A DNA stretch of 64,000 nucleotides from DASXKD01 sp963806145 (GTDB lineage: Bacteria > Actinomycetota > Actinomycetes > Streptosporangiales > Streptosporangiaceae), in the NCBI GenBank assembly GCA_963806145.1, contig CAWDXD010000011.1:1-64000 (forward strand). The letters are read 5' to 3'. Below, piece after piece: positions 41,834-49,705 of this stretch (its first letter is position 1; every line of letters begins with the position of its first letter). The notes below the pieces were generated by a model, which was not told where the DNA came from, did no database searches, and was given only the letters and a program-made list of their open reading frames with translations. Made by a program: the position numbers and the translations under genes.

Positions 41834-43006
41834 GTGAACCGACCACTGCTGAACGCCCGGCTCGCCGGGATGGGAACCACGATCTTCGCCGAGATGTCCG
41901 CGCTGGCCGTCACCACCGGGGCGGTCAACCTCGGCCAGGGCTTCCCCGACGTCGACGGGCCGCGGGAGATCGCCGAGGCCGCGGTGGCCGCGATCAGGGA
42001 GGGCCGGGGCAACCAGTACCCGCCCGGGGCCGGCATCCCGGAACTGCGGCAGGCGGTCGCCGCGCATCAGAAGCGGTTCTACGGCTTCGACCTGGACCCG
42101 GACCGCCAGGTGCTGGTCACCGTCGGCGCGACCGAGGCCATCGCGGCGGCGCTGCTCGCGCTGCTGGAGCCGGGCGACGAGGCCATCGCGTTCGAGCCGT
42201 ACTACGACTCCTACGCGGCCTCGATAGCGATGGCGGGCGCGACCCGGGTGCCGGTCACCCTCCGGCCGCCGGACTTCCGGCCCGACCTCGACGCGCTGCG
42301 CGCCGCGATCACCCCGCGCACCCGGGTGATCCTGCTGAACACCCCGCACAACCCGACCGGCGTGGTGTTCACCCCGGACGAACTGGCCCGGGTTGCCGAG
42401 CTTGCCTGCGAGCGCGACCTGCTTGTCGTCTCCGATGAGGTGTACGAGCACATGGTGTTCGACGGCACGCACCTGCCCATCGCGTCGCTGCCCGGCATGG
42501 CCGGGCGCACGGTCAGCATCAGTTCCGCGGCCAAGACCTTCTCGTTCACCGGCTGGAAGGTCGGCTGGGTGACCGGGAGCCCGGAGATCGTGACCGCGGT
42601 CCGCACCGTCAAGCAGTTCCTTACCTACGTCTCCAGCGGGCCGTTCCAGTACGCGATCGCCCAGGCGCTCGCGCTGCCGGACAGCTACTACGCCGCCGTG
42701 GCCGGTGACCTGCGGCCCAAGCGGGACTTCTTCTGCGACGGCCTCGCCGCGGCCGGGTTCGAGGTGTACCGGCCCGCCGGGACGTTCTTCATCACCACCG
42801 ACGTGCGCCCGCTCGGCTACGCCGACGGCGTGCAGTTCTGCAAGGAGCTGCCGCACCGGGCCGGGGTCGTGGCGATCCCCAGCTCGGTGTTCTACGACAA
42901 CGTCGAGGCGGCCCAGTCCCAGGTGCGGTTCGCGTTCTGCAAGAAGCGGGAGGTTCTGGCCGAGGCGCTGACCCGGCTGGAGGCGGTCCGTCCGGCCGGG
43001 CGGTAG
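41834..43006 (+). CDS. Class I/II PLP-dependent aminotransferase (MtnE/YbdL/DapC-like)
   Basis: A 390-residue fold-type I aminotransferase. The PLP Lys is in SAAKTFSFTGWKVGW (near 235). Other marks are the N-terminal GAVNLGQGFPDVDGP (near 30), NQYPPGAGIPELRQA (near 63), NTPHNPTG (near 172) and PAGTFFITTDVR (near 315), and the end PSSVFYDN. This group includes kynurenine/glutamine transaminase, methionine-salvage MtnE and actinobacterial N-succinyldiaminopimelate aminotransferase; the sequence alone cannot choose among them. The divergent omega-amidase-like gene 64 bases away favours glutamine as amino donor. It starts at GTG 41834; an upstream ribosome site is weak. Confidence 0.85.
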   Translation: MNRPLLNARLAGMGTTIFAEMSALAVTTGAVNLGQGFPDVDGPREIAEAAVAAIREGRGNQYPPGAGIPELRQAVAAHQKRFYGFDLDPDRQVLVTVGATEAIAAALLALLEPGDEAIAFEPYYDSYAASIAMAGATRVPVTLRPPDFRPDLDALRAAITPRTRVILLNTPHNPTGVVFTPDELARVAELACERDLLVVSDEVYEHMVFDGTHLPIASLPGMAGRTVSISSAAKTFSFTGWKVGWVTGSPEIVTAVRTVKQFLTYVSSGPFQYAIAQALALPDSYYAAVAGDLRPKRDFFCDGLAAAGFEVYRPAGTFFITTDVRPLGYADGVQFCKELPHRAGVVAIPSSVFYDNVEAAQSQVRFAFCKKREVLAEALTRLEAVRPAGR

Positions 43007-43050
43007 GGATGCCCTAGCTCGCTGGGCGGCCCATGCCCCAGACTGGGGGC

Positions 43051-43446
43051 ATGCGACCTGCCGGGCTTCACCATGTCTCGATCAACGTCCGCGACGTGTC
43101 CGCAGCACGGGACTTCTACGTCGATGTCCTGGGCCTGACCGAGCGCGCCGACCGGCCCGACTTCAGCTTCGGCGGGGCCTGGCTGGACGCAGGCAGCCAG
43201 CAGGTACACCTCATCAAGGCGGAGGTGCCGCCGGACAGGGGGCAGCACTTCGCCCTGGCCGTCACCGACCTGGACGGCGCGGTCGCCGAACTGCGCAGGC
43301 GCGGCCTGCGCGTCACCGACCCGGCCCCGGTCGGCACCGGGCGCCAGTCGTTCCTCTACGATCCGGCCGGCAACCGCATCGAACTGCAGGAGCCGGGCGG
43401 TGCTGGCCCGGGGGAGCGACCCCCCTGGAACCCCCCGGTGGCCTGA
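43051..43446 (+). CDS. VOC-family (glyoxalase-like) protein
   Basis: A 131-residue single-module vicinal-oxygen-chelate protein: LHHVSINVRDVSAARDFYVD (a metal-binding His near residue 6), VHLIKAEVP, HFALAVTDLDGAVAELRRRG (His near 65) and QSFLYDPAGNRIELQE (Glu near 112). Members include glyoxalases, dioxygenases and resistance proteins; the role is unknown. The start at ATG 43051 follows GGGGGC. The last 15 residues (GGAGPGERPPWNPPVA) are encoded by a copy of the GC-rich dispersed repeat, so the natural C-terminus has been changed by repeat insertion or expansion. Confidence 0.82.
   Translation: MRPAGLHHVSINVRDVSAARDFYVDVLGLTERADRPDFSFGGAWLDAGSQQVHLIKAEVPPDRGQHFALAVTDLDGAVAELRRRGLRVTDPAPVGTGRQSFLYDPAGNRIELQEPGGAGPGERPPWNPPVA
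43401..43437 (+). repeat. GC-rich dispersed repeat, copy 5, inside the 3' end of the VOC gene
   Basis: The first 23 bases (TGCTGGCCCGGGGGAGCGAC plus CCC) are identical to 11977-11999. It continues as CCCTGGAACCCCCC. It contributes the last codons of the VOC gene. Confidence 0.65.
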
Positions 43447-43496
43447 GGCCCACGCGACTCCGCGGCGGCGGCCTCGGCCGTGTTAGCGCAGCCGGC

Positions 43497-43688
43497 TCAC
43501 TCGCTCCGCCGTAGCGCCGTCTTCGGGCACGACTGCACGGCATGGCGGACCTGTGCCGCCAGTTCCGGTGGCACCTCGCCGTCGGTGATGTGCAATTCGT
43601 CGTCGTCATCGAGGCGGAAGACCTCCGGCACCAGGCCGGCACACACGCCGTTGGCCTCGCACAGGTCGCGGTCGACGGTCACTCTCAT
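43497..43688 (-). CDS. Small ferredoxin ([3Fe-4S]/[4Fe-4S] type)
   Basis: A 63-residue ferredoxin: RVTVDRDLCEANGVCAGLVP (Cys9 and Cys15) and AVQSCPKTALR (the last cluster Cys). With only three cysteines in the main motif (C-x5-C...C-P), a [3Fe-4S] cluster is likely, as in ferredoxins that serve cytochrome P450s in actinobacteria. No P450 gene is in the window, so the partner is elsewhere. The start is ATG 43688. It is convergent with the VOC gene and divergent from the methyltransferase gene at 43754. Confidence 0.88.
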   Translation of the reverse strand: MRVTVDRDLCEANGVCAGLVPEVFRLDDDDELHITDGEVPPELAAQVRHAVQSCPKTALRRSE

Positions 43689-43753
43689 GGCGGCATTCTC
43701 CTCGCGTCCGGGACCGCGCCCGCGCGGGGGCGGCGGCAGGGCAGGATCAGACC

Positions 43754-44425
43754 ATGACCGATACCCGCGTCATGCCCGGCGGGCTGCCCGCCATGCCCGA
43801 CGAGTTGCGCCGCGCGGCGGAGGCGGCGCGCGGCTTCATGCCGCCCCCCGAGGGCTTGGCCCTGTACCGGGCGGCGGCCGTCTACGCCACCGCCGGGCCT
43901 GTGCTCGAGGTCGGCACCTATTGCGGCAAGTCCACGATCTACCTTGCGTGTGCCGCCCGGCAGGCGGGCCAGGCCGTCATCACGGTGGACCACCATCACG
44001 GCTCGGAGGAGAACCAGCCGGGCTGGGAGTACCACGACCCGGCCCTGGTCGATCCGGGGACGGGCCGGCTGGATACCTTGCCGCATTTCCGCGCCACCCT
44101 GGCCGGCCTGGGCCTGGACGAAGATGTGATCGCGATCGTGGGCCGGTCGGCGGATGTGGCGCGGCTGTGGCGGGTCCCGCTGGGGATGCTGTTCATCGAC
44201 GGCGGGCACACCGAGGCCGCCGCCCAGGCCGACTACGAGGGCTGGGCGCCGCATGTGGCGCGCGGCGGCGCGCTCGCGATCCACGACGTCTTCCCGGATC
44301 CGGCCGACGGCGGGCAGGCGCCCTACCACATCTACCTGCGGGCGCTGGCTTCCGGCGCGTTCACCGAGGTGGCCGTCGAGGGCTCGCTGCGGCTTCTCGA
44401 ACGGACCGGCCCGGGGATTTCTTGA
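43754..44425 (+). CDS. Class I SAM-dependent methyltransferase (Methyltransf_24 type)
   Basis: A 223-residue protein. The SAM-binding motif is AGPVLEVGTYCGKSTIYLA (near residue 47), the second acidic strand AVITVDHHHGS, and the later strand LGMLFIDGGHTEAAAQADYE (near 147). GALAIHDVFPDP (near 175) completes the fold. The FIDGGH and CGKST segments match the Methyltransf_24/O-methyltransferase type. The acceptor is unknown. Its TGA abuts the stop of the convergent gene with no gap. In related genomes this gene often neighbours the following glycosyltransferase group. Confidence 0.8.
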   Translation: MTDTRVMPGGLPAMPDELRRAAEAARGFMPPPEGLALYRAAAVYATAGPVLEVGTYCGKSTIYLACAARQAGQAVITVDHHHGSEENQPGWEYHDPALVDPGTGRLDTLPHFRATLAGLGLDEDVIAIVGRSADVARLWRVPLGMLFIDGGHTEAAAQADYEGWAPHVARGGALAIHDVFPDPADGGQAPYHIYLRALASGAFTEVAVEGSLRLLERTGPGIS

Positions 44426-45562
44426 TCAAGGGTGTGCGCAGCCGCAGTCGCCGGGGCCGGGCGCCGGTGCTGTGGCGGTGCCGGCGCCCATGGCGCGGAA
44501 CAGGCCGTTCCCCCCGGAGGTGGCCGACAGCGCGTCCGCGGCGAGGATCACCGCCGCCGAGGTGTAGCCGCTGCGCTCGTTCGGGAAGTGCTGGCGGTTG
44601 GCGAACTGCCACCCGGTCCAGTAGCCGCCGTCGGGATCCCGCAGGAACTGGATCCCGGCGAACATCTCCCGGGCCCTGCGCTGGTCCCCGATCGCGTCCA
44701 GGGCCAGGACAAGCTCACAGGTCTCCGCTCCGGTGACCCAGGGCTCGTCGCGCACGCAGCGGACGCCGAGGCCGGGCACCACGAAATCCGGCCAGCCCGC
44801 GGCCAGCCAGGCGGTGGCATCCGGCCCCCGCACCGAGCCGCCAAGCACCGGGTAGTACCAGTCCATCGAGAACCTGGACTTGTCCGCGAACGCCTCCGGG
44901 TGGCAGGCGACCACGTGCGCGAGGCGGCCTGCGGCGAGTTCCCAGTCCGGCTGCGGCTCGCCCATGAAGTCCGCCAGGGCCGCCGCGCAGCGCAGGCTCT
45001 GGTGGATGCTGGAGCAGCCGGTCAGCAGGGCGTAGCCGGCCGGGGCCCCGCTGGGGCCGCGCTGCCAGATGATCTCGCCGCGTGGCGTCTGCAGATCCAG
45101 GGCGAACTCGATTGCCCGGCGAACCGCGGGCCACATTCGCACGACGAACCCGGCGTCCCCGGTGACCAGGTACTCGTGCCAGACACCCGCGGCCACGTAG
45201 GCGGCGTGGTTGCTCTCGCCCACGTCATCGCTGGCCTGCCCGCCGGGCGCGGTCCGCCGTGGCCAGGATCCGTCGGCCCGCTGCGTCGCGAGCAGCCAGT
45301 CGTAGGCCCGCCGGGCCGGGCCGTGCAGCCCGCACACCGACAGGGCCATGGCGCACTCGATGTGGTTCCACGCGTCCACCAGGCCGTCCGGCCAGCCGAT
45401 CGCCCCGGACTCCTGCTGCCCGGCGGCGATGATCTCGCCGGTGGCACGTATCTCCGCCTCGGTCAGGATCCCGGGCACGGCCGGGACGGAGCCGGCCACG
45501 GACGGGGCGTATGGCATCGAATGTCCTGCGCCGAGCGGGGCCAGATGCTCACCCACGGGCAT
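44426..45562 (-). CDS. Prenyltransferase/squalene-hopene-cyclase-fold (alpha-toroid) protein
   Basis: A 378-residue protein with the helical alpha/alpha barrel seen in terpene cyclases, prenyltransferase beta-subunits and glycoside hydrolases. Repeated aromatic/QW-like segments are visible: YDWLLATQRADGSWPRR (near 73) and IQFLRDPDGGYWTGW (near 305). The cyclase DxDD motif is not present, so a true terpene cyclase is unlikely; many actinobacteria annotate it as prenyltransferase. It is the third gene of a leftward group with a glycosyltransferase and a methyltransferase, with its start at 45562 overlapping the methyltransferase end by 14 bases. Another ATG lies at 45517. The tail is Gly/Ala/Pro-rich. 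Confidence 0.65.
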   Translation of the reverse strand: MPVGEHLAPLGAGHSMPYAPSVAGSVPAVPGILTEAEIRATGEIIAAGQQESGAIGWPDGLVDAWNHIECAMALSVCGLHGPARRAYDWLLATQRADGSWPRRTAPGGQASDDVGESNHAAYVAAGVWHEYLVTGDAGFVVRMWPAVRRAIEFALDLQTPRGEIIWQRGPSGAPAGYALLTGCSSIHQSLRCAAALADFMGEPQPDWELAAGRLAHVVACHPEAFADKSRFSMDWYYPVLGGSVRGPDATAWLAAGWPDFVVPGLGVRCVRDEPWVTGAETCELVLALDAIGDQRRAREMFAGIQFLRDPDGGYWTGWQFANRQHFPNERSGYTSAAVILAADALSATSGGNGLFRAMGAGTATAPAPGPGDCGCAHP

Positions 45563-46325
45563 GCGCCCGCGCGGGCTCGGTCTTGCCCGCGGCGGACAGG
45601 GGAGCGGCGTGCGGCGGGGCGCCGGGCGGCTTGTGCGCATACAAGACGATGCTCTTGCCGATGAGCGGGTTGAGGGCCTGCTCGGCGAGCCTGGTCACCG
45701 GCGGGCGGGCGACGATGTCCCAGACCAGCAGCCGGTGGTAGGCGCGGGCCAGCGGGTGGGTGTCACGATGCACGCCGACCGCGCACTTCAGCCACCAGTA
45801 AGGCGAGTGCAGGCCGTGCGCGTGATGGTGGCCCGCCACCTCGAACCCGGCCATGCGCAGCTTGGCCTCCAGCTCGGGCCGGGTGTAGATGCGGACATGG
45901 CCACCCGGCGTGTTGTGGTAGTCGTCCGACAGCCCCCAGCAGATACGTTCAGGCAGCCAGGCGGGCACGGTCACCGCGAGCAGCCCGCCGGGCCGCAGCA
46001 CCCGGGCGATCTCGCCGAGCGCGCGCTGGTCAAGCGGAATATGTTCGAGCACCTCCGCCGCGATCACCCGGTCGAAGGAACCGTCGCGGAACGGCATGGT
46101 CGTGGCGTCGCCGCCTACCGGCCGCGCCCGCGCCGCCTGCGGCGCCTCCCCGGTTGCCGCCATGGCCGCGGTCATGGCGCTGACCTGCTGAAGTTCGCCG
46201 TGATCGGCATCGAAGGCGACCACGTCCGCCCCGCGCCGGTAGGCCTCGAAAGCGTGCCGCCCGGCACCGCAGCCCAGATCGAGCAGCCGGTTGCCCGGCC
46301 CGACGGGGAACCGCCGGAAGTCCAC
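45549..46325 (-). CDS. Class I SAM-dependent methyltransferase (Methyltransf_11 type)
   Basis: A 258-residue methyltransferase. The SAM motif is RLLDLGCGAGRHAFEAYRRG (near residues 13-32), followed by VVAFDAD (acidic ribose-binding strand) and FDRVIAAEVLEHIP (near 84) and EIARVLRPGGLLAVTVPAWL. The end resembles UbiE/Coq5-type or sugar-methylating enzymes acting on lipid-linked intermediates. It starts at GTG 46325, two bases after the glycosyltransferase stop, so it is translationally linked to it. I infer that it modifies a product of the glycosyltransferase. Confidence 0.83.
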   Translation of the reverse strand: MDFRRFPVGPGNRLLDLGCGAGRHAFEAYRRGADVVAFDADHGELQQVSAMTAAMAATGEAPQAARARPVGGDATTMPFRDGSFDRVIAAEVLEHIPLDQRALGEIARVLRPGGLLAVTVPAWLPERICWGLSDDYHNTPGGHVRIYTRPELEAKLRMAGFEVAGHHHAHGLHSPYWWLKCAVGVHRDTHPLARAYHRLLVWDIVARPPVTRLAEQALNPLIGKSIVLYAHKPPGAPPHAAPLSAAGKTEPARAHARG

Positions 46326-46327
46326 GG

Positions 46328-47647
46328 TCAGCAGTGCTCGGCTCCCTTCAGCGAGGCGCCGCCCGCGGGCGGGCCGCCGAGGCTCGCGGCCGGCACCGGG
46401 GCGTCCCGGCGGGCGGCGATCGCCCGTTCGTACTCGGCGACGGTGGCCCGGGCAACCGCGGGCCAGGCGAACCGCTCCTGGACCCGGCGCCAGGCGGCCT
46501 CGCCGAGCTGGGCGCGCCGCCGCGGCGAGTCGAGCAGGTCCCGCAGCGCGGCGGCCAGTTCCTCCGGGTCGCCGGGCTGGACCTGCACCGCGGTATCCCC
46601 CACGACCTCGGGCAGTGCCCCGGTGCGGCTGACGATCAGCGGCGTGCCGGACGCCATGTGCTCGACCGCGGGCAGCGAGAACCCCTCATAGAGCGACGGC
46701 ACCACCGCGACCTCGGCGCTGGCGGCGAGCCCGGCAAGCTCGGCGTCGCTGATGCCGTGCGCGAAGCGCACCTTGTCGCCGAGCGCCAGTTCGGCGGCCA
46801 GCTTCTCGGTGGGCCCGCCGGGACCGGGCTTGCCCACCACGACGAGCTGCACATCCCGCTCGGTGGCCAGCTTGGCGAACGCCCGCAGCAGCGTCGCCAC
46901 GCCCTTGATCGGGGAGTCGGCGGCACTGGCCACGGCGATCATGCGGCCGGGGACGCGCGGCGCGGGCCGGGGATGGAACAGGCGGGTGTCCACGCCAAGC
47001 GGGATGACCCGCACGTCGCCTGGCGCCGCGCCGAAATCGCGGCAGATGTCCGCCGCCGACGACTGTGACGCGGTCAGGATCGTGCCGCAACGGCGGGCCA
47101 CCCTGGCCTGCATCCGCACGAAGCTGTACCAGCGCCACTTGGCGAGCTTGCTCAGCCCCCTGGCGGCGTTCAGCTCGATCCGCCGGTCCACGCTGATCGG
47201 GTGATGGATGCTGGTCACCAGCGGCATCCCGGCCCTGGGCAGCGCGAGCAGGCCGTAGGCAAGCACCTGGTTGTCATGGACCAGGTCGAAGTCCGCGAGC
47301 CTGGCCAGCAGCGCGCGGCGGAGCCGCAGGCTGAACGTGACCGGCTCGGGGAATGCCCCCGTCTTCATCCAGAGGAATTCCAGGACGTCGATCCAGTCAT
47401 GGAACTCCGACAACTTCGGCGTACGGAACGGGTCGGGCTCCCGGTAAAGGTCCAGGCTGGGCAGTGTGCACAGCACCGGGCCCGGTTCCAGCTCGGGATA
47501 GGGCTGGCCGGAGAAGACCTCCACGTGGTGCCCGAGCGCGGTCAGTTCGCGGGACAGGTGCCGCAGATAGATACCCTGGCCACCAACGTGCGCCTTGCTG
47601 CGGTAGGACACGAGGGCTACCCGGAGCGGGCGCTGGTTGGTCTGCAC
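46328..47647 (-). CDS. GT4-family glycosyltransferase
   Basis: A 439-residue GT-B glycosyltransferase. The N-terminal domain begins LRVALVSYRSKAHVGGQGIY (near residue 8) and has FDLVHDNQVLAYG (near 112); the C-terminal domain has VIPLGVDTRLFHPRPAP (near 213) and the nucleotide-sugar site SLYEGFSLPAVEHMASGTPL (near 325), the E-x7-E motif of GT4. Related enzymes build mannose-containing glycolipids or capsules. GTG 47647, with AGAGGTG upstream, is preferred to the start at 47737. A GDP-mannose dehydratase gene is divergent, 184 bases away, so the donor may be a GDP-deoxyhexose; this is inference. Confidence 0.87.
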   Translation of the reverse strand: MQTNQRPLRVALVSYRSKAHVGGQGIYLRHLSRELTALGHHVEVFSGQPYPELEPGPVLCTLPSLDLYREPDPFRTPKLSEFHDWIDVLEFLWMKTGAFPEPVTFSLRLRRALLARLADFDLVHDNQVLAYGLLALPRAGMPLVTSIHHPISVDRRIELNAARGLSKLAKWRWYSFVRMQARVARRCGTILTASQSSAADICRDFGAAPGDVRVIPLGVDTRLFHPRPAPRVPGRMIAVASAADSPIKGVATLLRAFAKLATERDVQLVVVGKPGPGGPTEKLAAELALGDKVRFAHGISDAELAGLAASAEVAVVPSLYEGFSLPAVEHMASGTPLIVSRTGALPEVVGDTAVQVQPGDPEELAAALRDLLDSPRRRAQLGEAAWRRVQERFAWPAVARATVAEYERAIAARRDAPVPAASLGGPPAGGASLKGAEHC

Positions 47648-47831
47648 GCAGCTTCGCACCTCTTGTCGGTCCGGTGTCGGGTGATGCCCGGGCCGCCCGC
47701 TGGCCCCTAGGCAGGGAACATTACCATCCAGTACCACACCTGCCTCGCGTGCGTCAGCACTGACACGAGACGCAGTCGTACCCTGAGTGCAGCGCGGCGC
47801 AACTCACGCCGTGATCATCGGCGGGGAGGCC

Positions 47832-48866
47832 ATGCCCAAACGCGCACTGATCACCGGGATCACCGGCCAGGACGGCTCCTACCTGGCCGAATACCTGCTT
47901 GCGCAGGGATACGAGGTCTGGGGCCTGGTCCGGGGCCAGTCCAATCCGCGGGTCCGCCGGGTCCGCCAGCTGCTCGGTGAGGTCCGGCTGGTCCGCGGTG
48001 ACCTGCTGGACCAGGGCAGCCTGATCTCGGCGGTGGAAAAGGTCCAGCCCGCCGAGGTCTACAACCTCGCGGCGATTTCCTACGTGCCGATGTCGTGGCA
48101 GCAGGCCGAGCTGACCGGCGAGGTGACCGGCCTGGGCGTGCTGCGGGTGCTCGAGGCGATCAGGGTGTGCAGCGGCATCAGCGCCTCGCGCACCCCGGGC
48201 AGCGGCCAGATCCGGTTCTACCAGGCCTCGTCCTCGGAGATGTTCGGCATGGTGGCCGAGTCCCCGCAGACCGAGCGGACCTCGTTCCACCCCCGCAGCC
48301 CCTACGGAGTGGCCAAGGTGTACGGGCACTTCCTCACCCAGAACTACCGTGAGTCCTACGGCATGTTCGCGGTGTCCGGGATCCTGTTCAACCACGAGTC
48401 ACCCCGCCGCGGGGCCGAGTTCGTCACCCGCAAGGTGTCCCTCGGCGTGGCCAGGATCAAGCTCGGCCTGGAGCGCAAGCTGCGGCTCGGCACGCTGTCG
48501 GCCCGCCGGGACTGGGGTTTCGCCGGGGACTACGTGCGGGCCATGCACCTGATGCTGGACCAGGACGAGCCCGCCGACTTCGTGGTCGGCACCGGGGTGA
48601 CGCACAGCGTGGAGGAACTGGTGCGCCGGGCGTTCGCCGCGGCGGGCCTGGACTGGCGGGAGCACGTCGTGTCCGACACCGCGTTCGTGCGGCCGGCCGA
48701 GGTGGACCACTTGTGCGCGGACGCGTCGAAGGTGGCCAAGGAGCTGGGCTGGGAGCCGACCGTGGGGTTCGACGAGCTGGTCACGATGATGGTCGAGTCG
48801 GACCTGGCGCTGCTGTCCGGGCCCGGGGCTCCTCACGATGACTCGTTCGGGCCGGAAGGCTGGTGA
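47832..48866 (+). CDS. gmd: GDP-mannose 4,6-dehydratase
   Basis: A 344-residue extended SDR. The NAD(P) site is KRALITGITGQDGSYLAEYL (residues 3-22). Further marks are YQASSSEMFGMV (near 137, with the catalytic Ser and Glu), YGVAKVYGH (Tyr-Lys near 163), and NHESPRRGAEFVTRKV (near 190), typical of Gmd. RRDWGFAGDYVRAMHLML (near 222) is also diagnostic. It converts GDP-mannose to GDP-4-keto-6-deoxymannose, the precursor of GDP-fucose and GDP-rhamnose. GGGGAGG precedes the ATG by six bases. No fucose synthase gene follows. It is divergent from the glycosyltransferase group. Confidence 0.93.
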   Translation: MPKRALITGITGQDGSYLAEYLLAQGYEVWGLVRGQSNPRVRRVRQLLGEVRLVRGDLLDQGSLISAVEKVQPAEVYNLAAISYVPMSWQQAELTGEVTGLGVLRVLEAIRVCSGISASRTPGSGQIRFYQASSSEMFGMVAESPQTERTSFHPRSPYGVAKVYGHFLTQNYRESYGMFAVSGILFNHESPRRGAEFVTRKVSLGVARIKLGLERKLRLGTLSARRDWGFAGDYVRAMHLMLDQDEPADFVVGTGVTHSVEELVRRAFAAAGLDWREHVVSDTAFVRPAEVDHLCADASKVAKELGWEPTVGFDELVTMMVESDLALLSGPGAPHDDSFGPEGW

Positions 48867-48906
48867 ATTTGCCGGGACGATAGTCCGGGGCGGACGTGGT
48901 CCGGGA

Positions 48907-49623
48907 TCAGACCCTGGAGCCGACCGCGTGGCCGATCAGGTACGTCAGGCTGGCCGCCACGGCGCCCAGCAGGAGCTGGCGGAAGGCGCCGCGGAGGAAG
49001 GGGCGGTCGGTGAGCTTGGCCACCAGGCCGCCGCCGATGAACGCCGCTAGGGCAGCGAGACCTAGTGCCAGCCGGAGTGAGTCGAGGCCGGCCAGGTAGG
49101 GGATCAGGGGGATCAGGGCACCCACGGCGAAGGTGACCAGGGACGCGGCCGCTGCGGTGTAGGGGGAGGGCAGCTCCTCGGGGTCGACGCCCAGCTCCTC
49201 GCGGACGTGGACCGCCAGGGCGTGATCGGGCTGTAGGGATAGCTGGCGGGCGACCTCGGCGGCTAGCTCGGGGTCCACACCCCGCGCCCGGAACGTCTCC
49301 GCAAGCTCCTCCTGCTCCGACTCCGGGTTGTGCTTGAGCTCGTGGGCCTCCTTGCGGACCTCGGCCCCGATGAGTTCGTTCTGGGAGGACACCGAGACGA
49401 ACTCGCCGGTGGCCATCGAGAACGCGCCCGCCGCCAGGCCCGCGAGCCCGGTCAGCACGATGAACTGGCTCGAGCCGCCGCCACCGCCGACCCCGGCGAT
49501 CAGCGACACGTTGGTGACCAGGCCGTCCATGGCACCGAATACCGCCGGGCGCAGCCAGCCGCCAGAGACGTCACGGTGCTGATGCCCGTGCTGCTCGCTC
49601 TGGGTGTCGCTAGCCGTGCTCAT
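48907..49623 (-). CDS. VIT1/CCC1-family transporter (vacuolar iron transporter type)
   Basis: A 238-residue membrane protein with about five hydrophobic segments. It has the family's first motif, LRPAVFGAMDGLVTNVSLIAG (helix 1; the Asp and Met are metal-binding residues), FSMATGEFVSVSSQNEL (near 75), a cytosolic charged loop (EVRKEAHELKHNPESEQEEL) and GAVAASLTYLIGHAVG at the end. Family members transport Fe2+ or Mn2+ out of the cytoplasm; bacterial homologues handle these metals too. The ATG at 49623 is preceded by a weak site (GGGATTGAGC). Its N-terminus is His-rich (EQHGHQHRD). It is separate from the lyase gene upstream by 82 bases on the same strand. Confidence 0.9.
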   Translation of the reverse strand: MSTASDTQSEQHGHQHRDVSGGWLRPAVFGAMDGLVTNVSLIAGVGGGGGSSQFIVLTGLAGLAAGAFSMATGEFVSVSSQNELIGAEVRKEAHELKHNPESEQEELAETFRARGVDPELAAEVARQLSLQPDHALAVHVREELGVDPEELPSPYTAAAASLVTFAVGALIPLIPYLAGLDSLRLALGLAALAAFIGGGLVAKLTDRPFLRGAFRQLLLGAVAASLTYLIGHAVGSRV

Positions 49624-49705
49624 GCTCAATCCCTGGGCTGCCGGTTGGTGATCTTCCGCGTGCCTTGCCTGGGCACGGGGGCTGCAAACCTGCCTCAGTC
49701 TTTCA

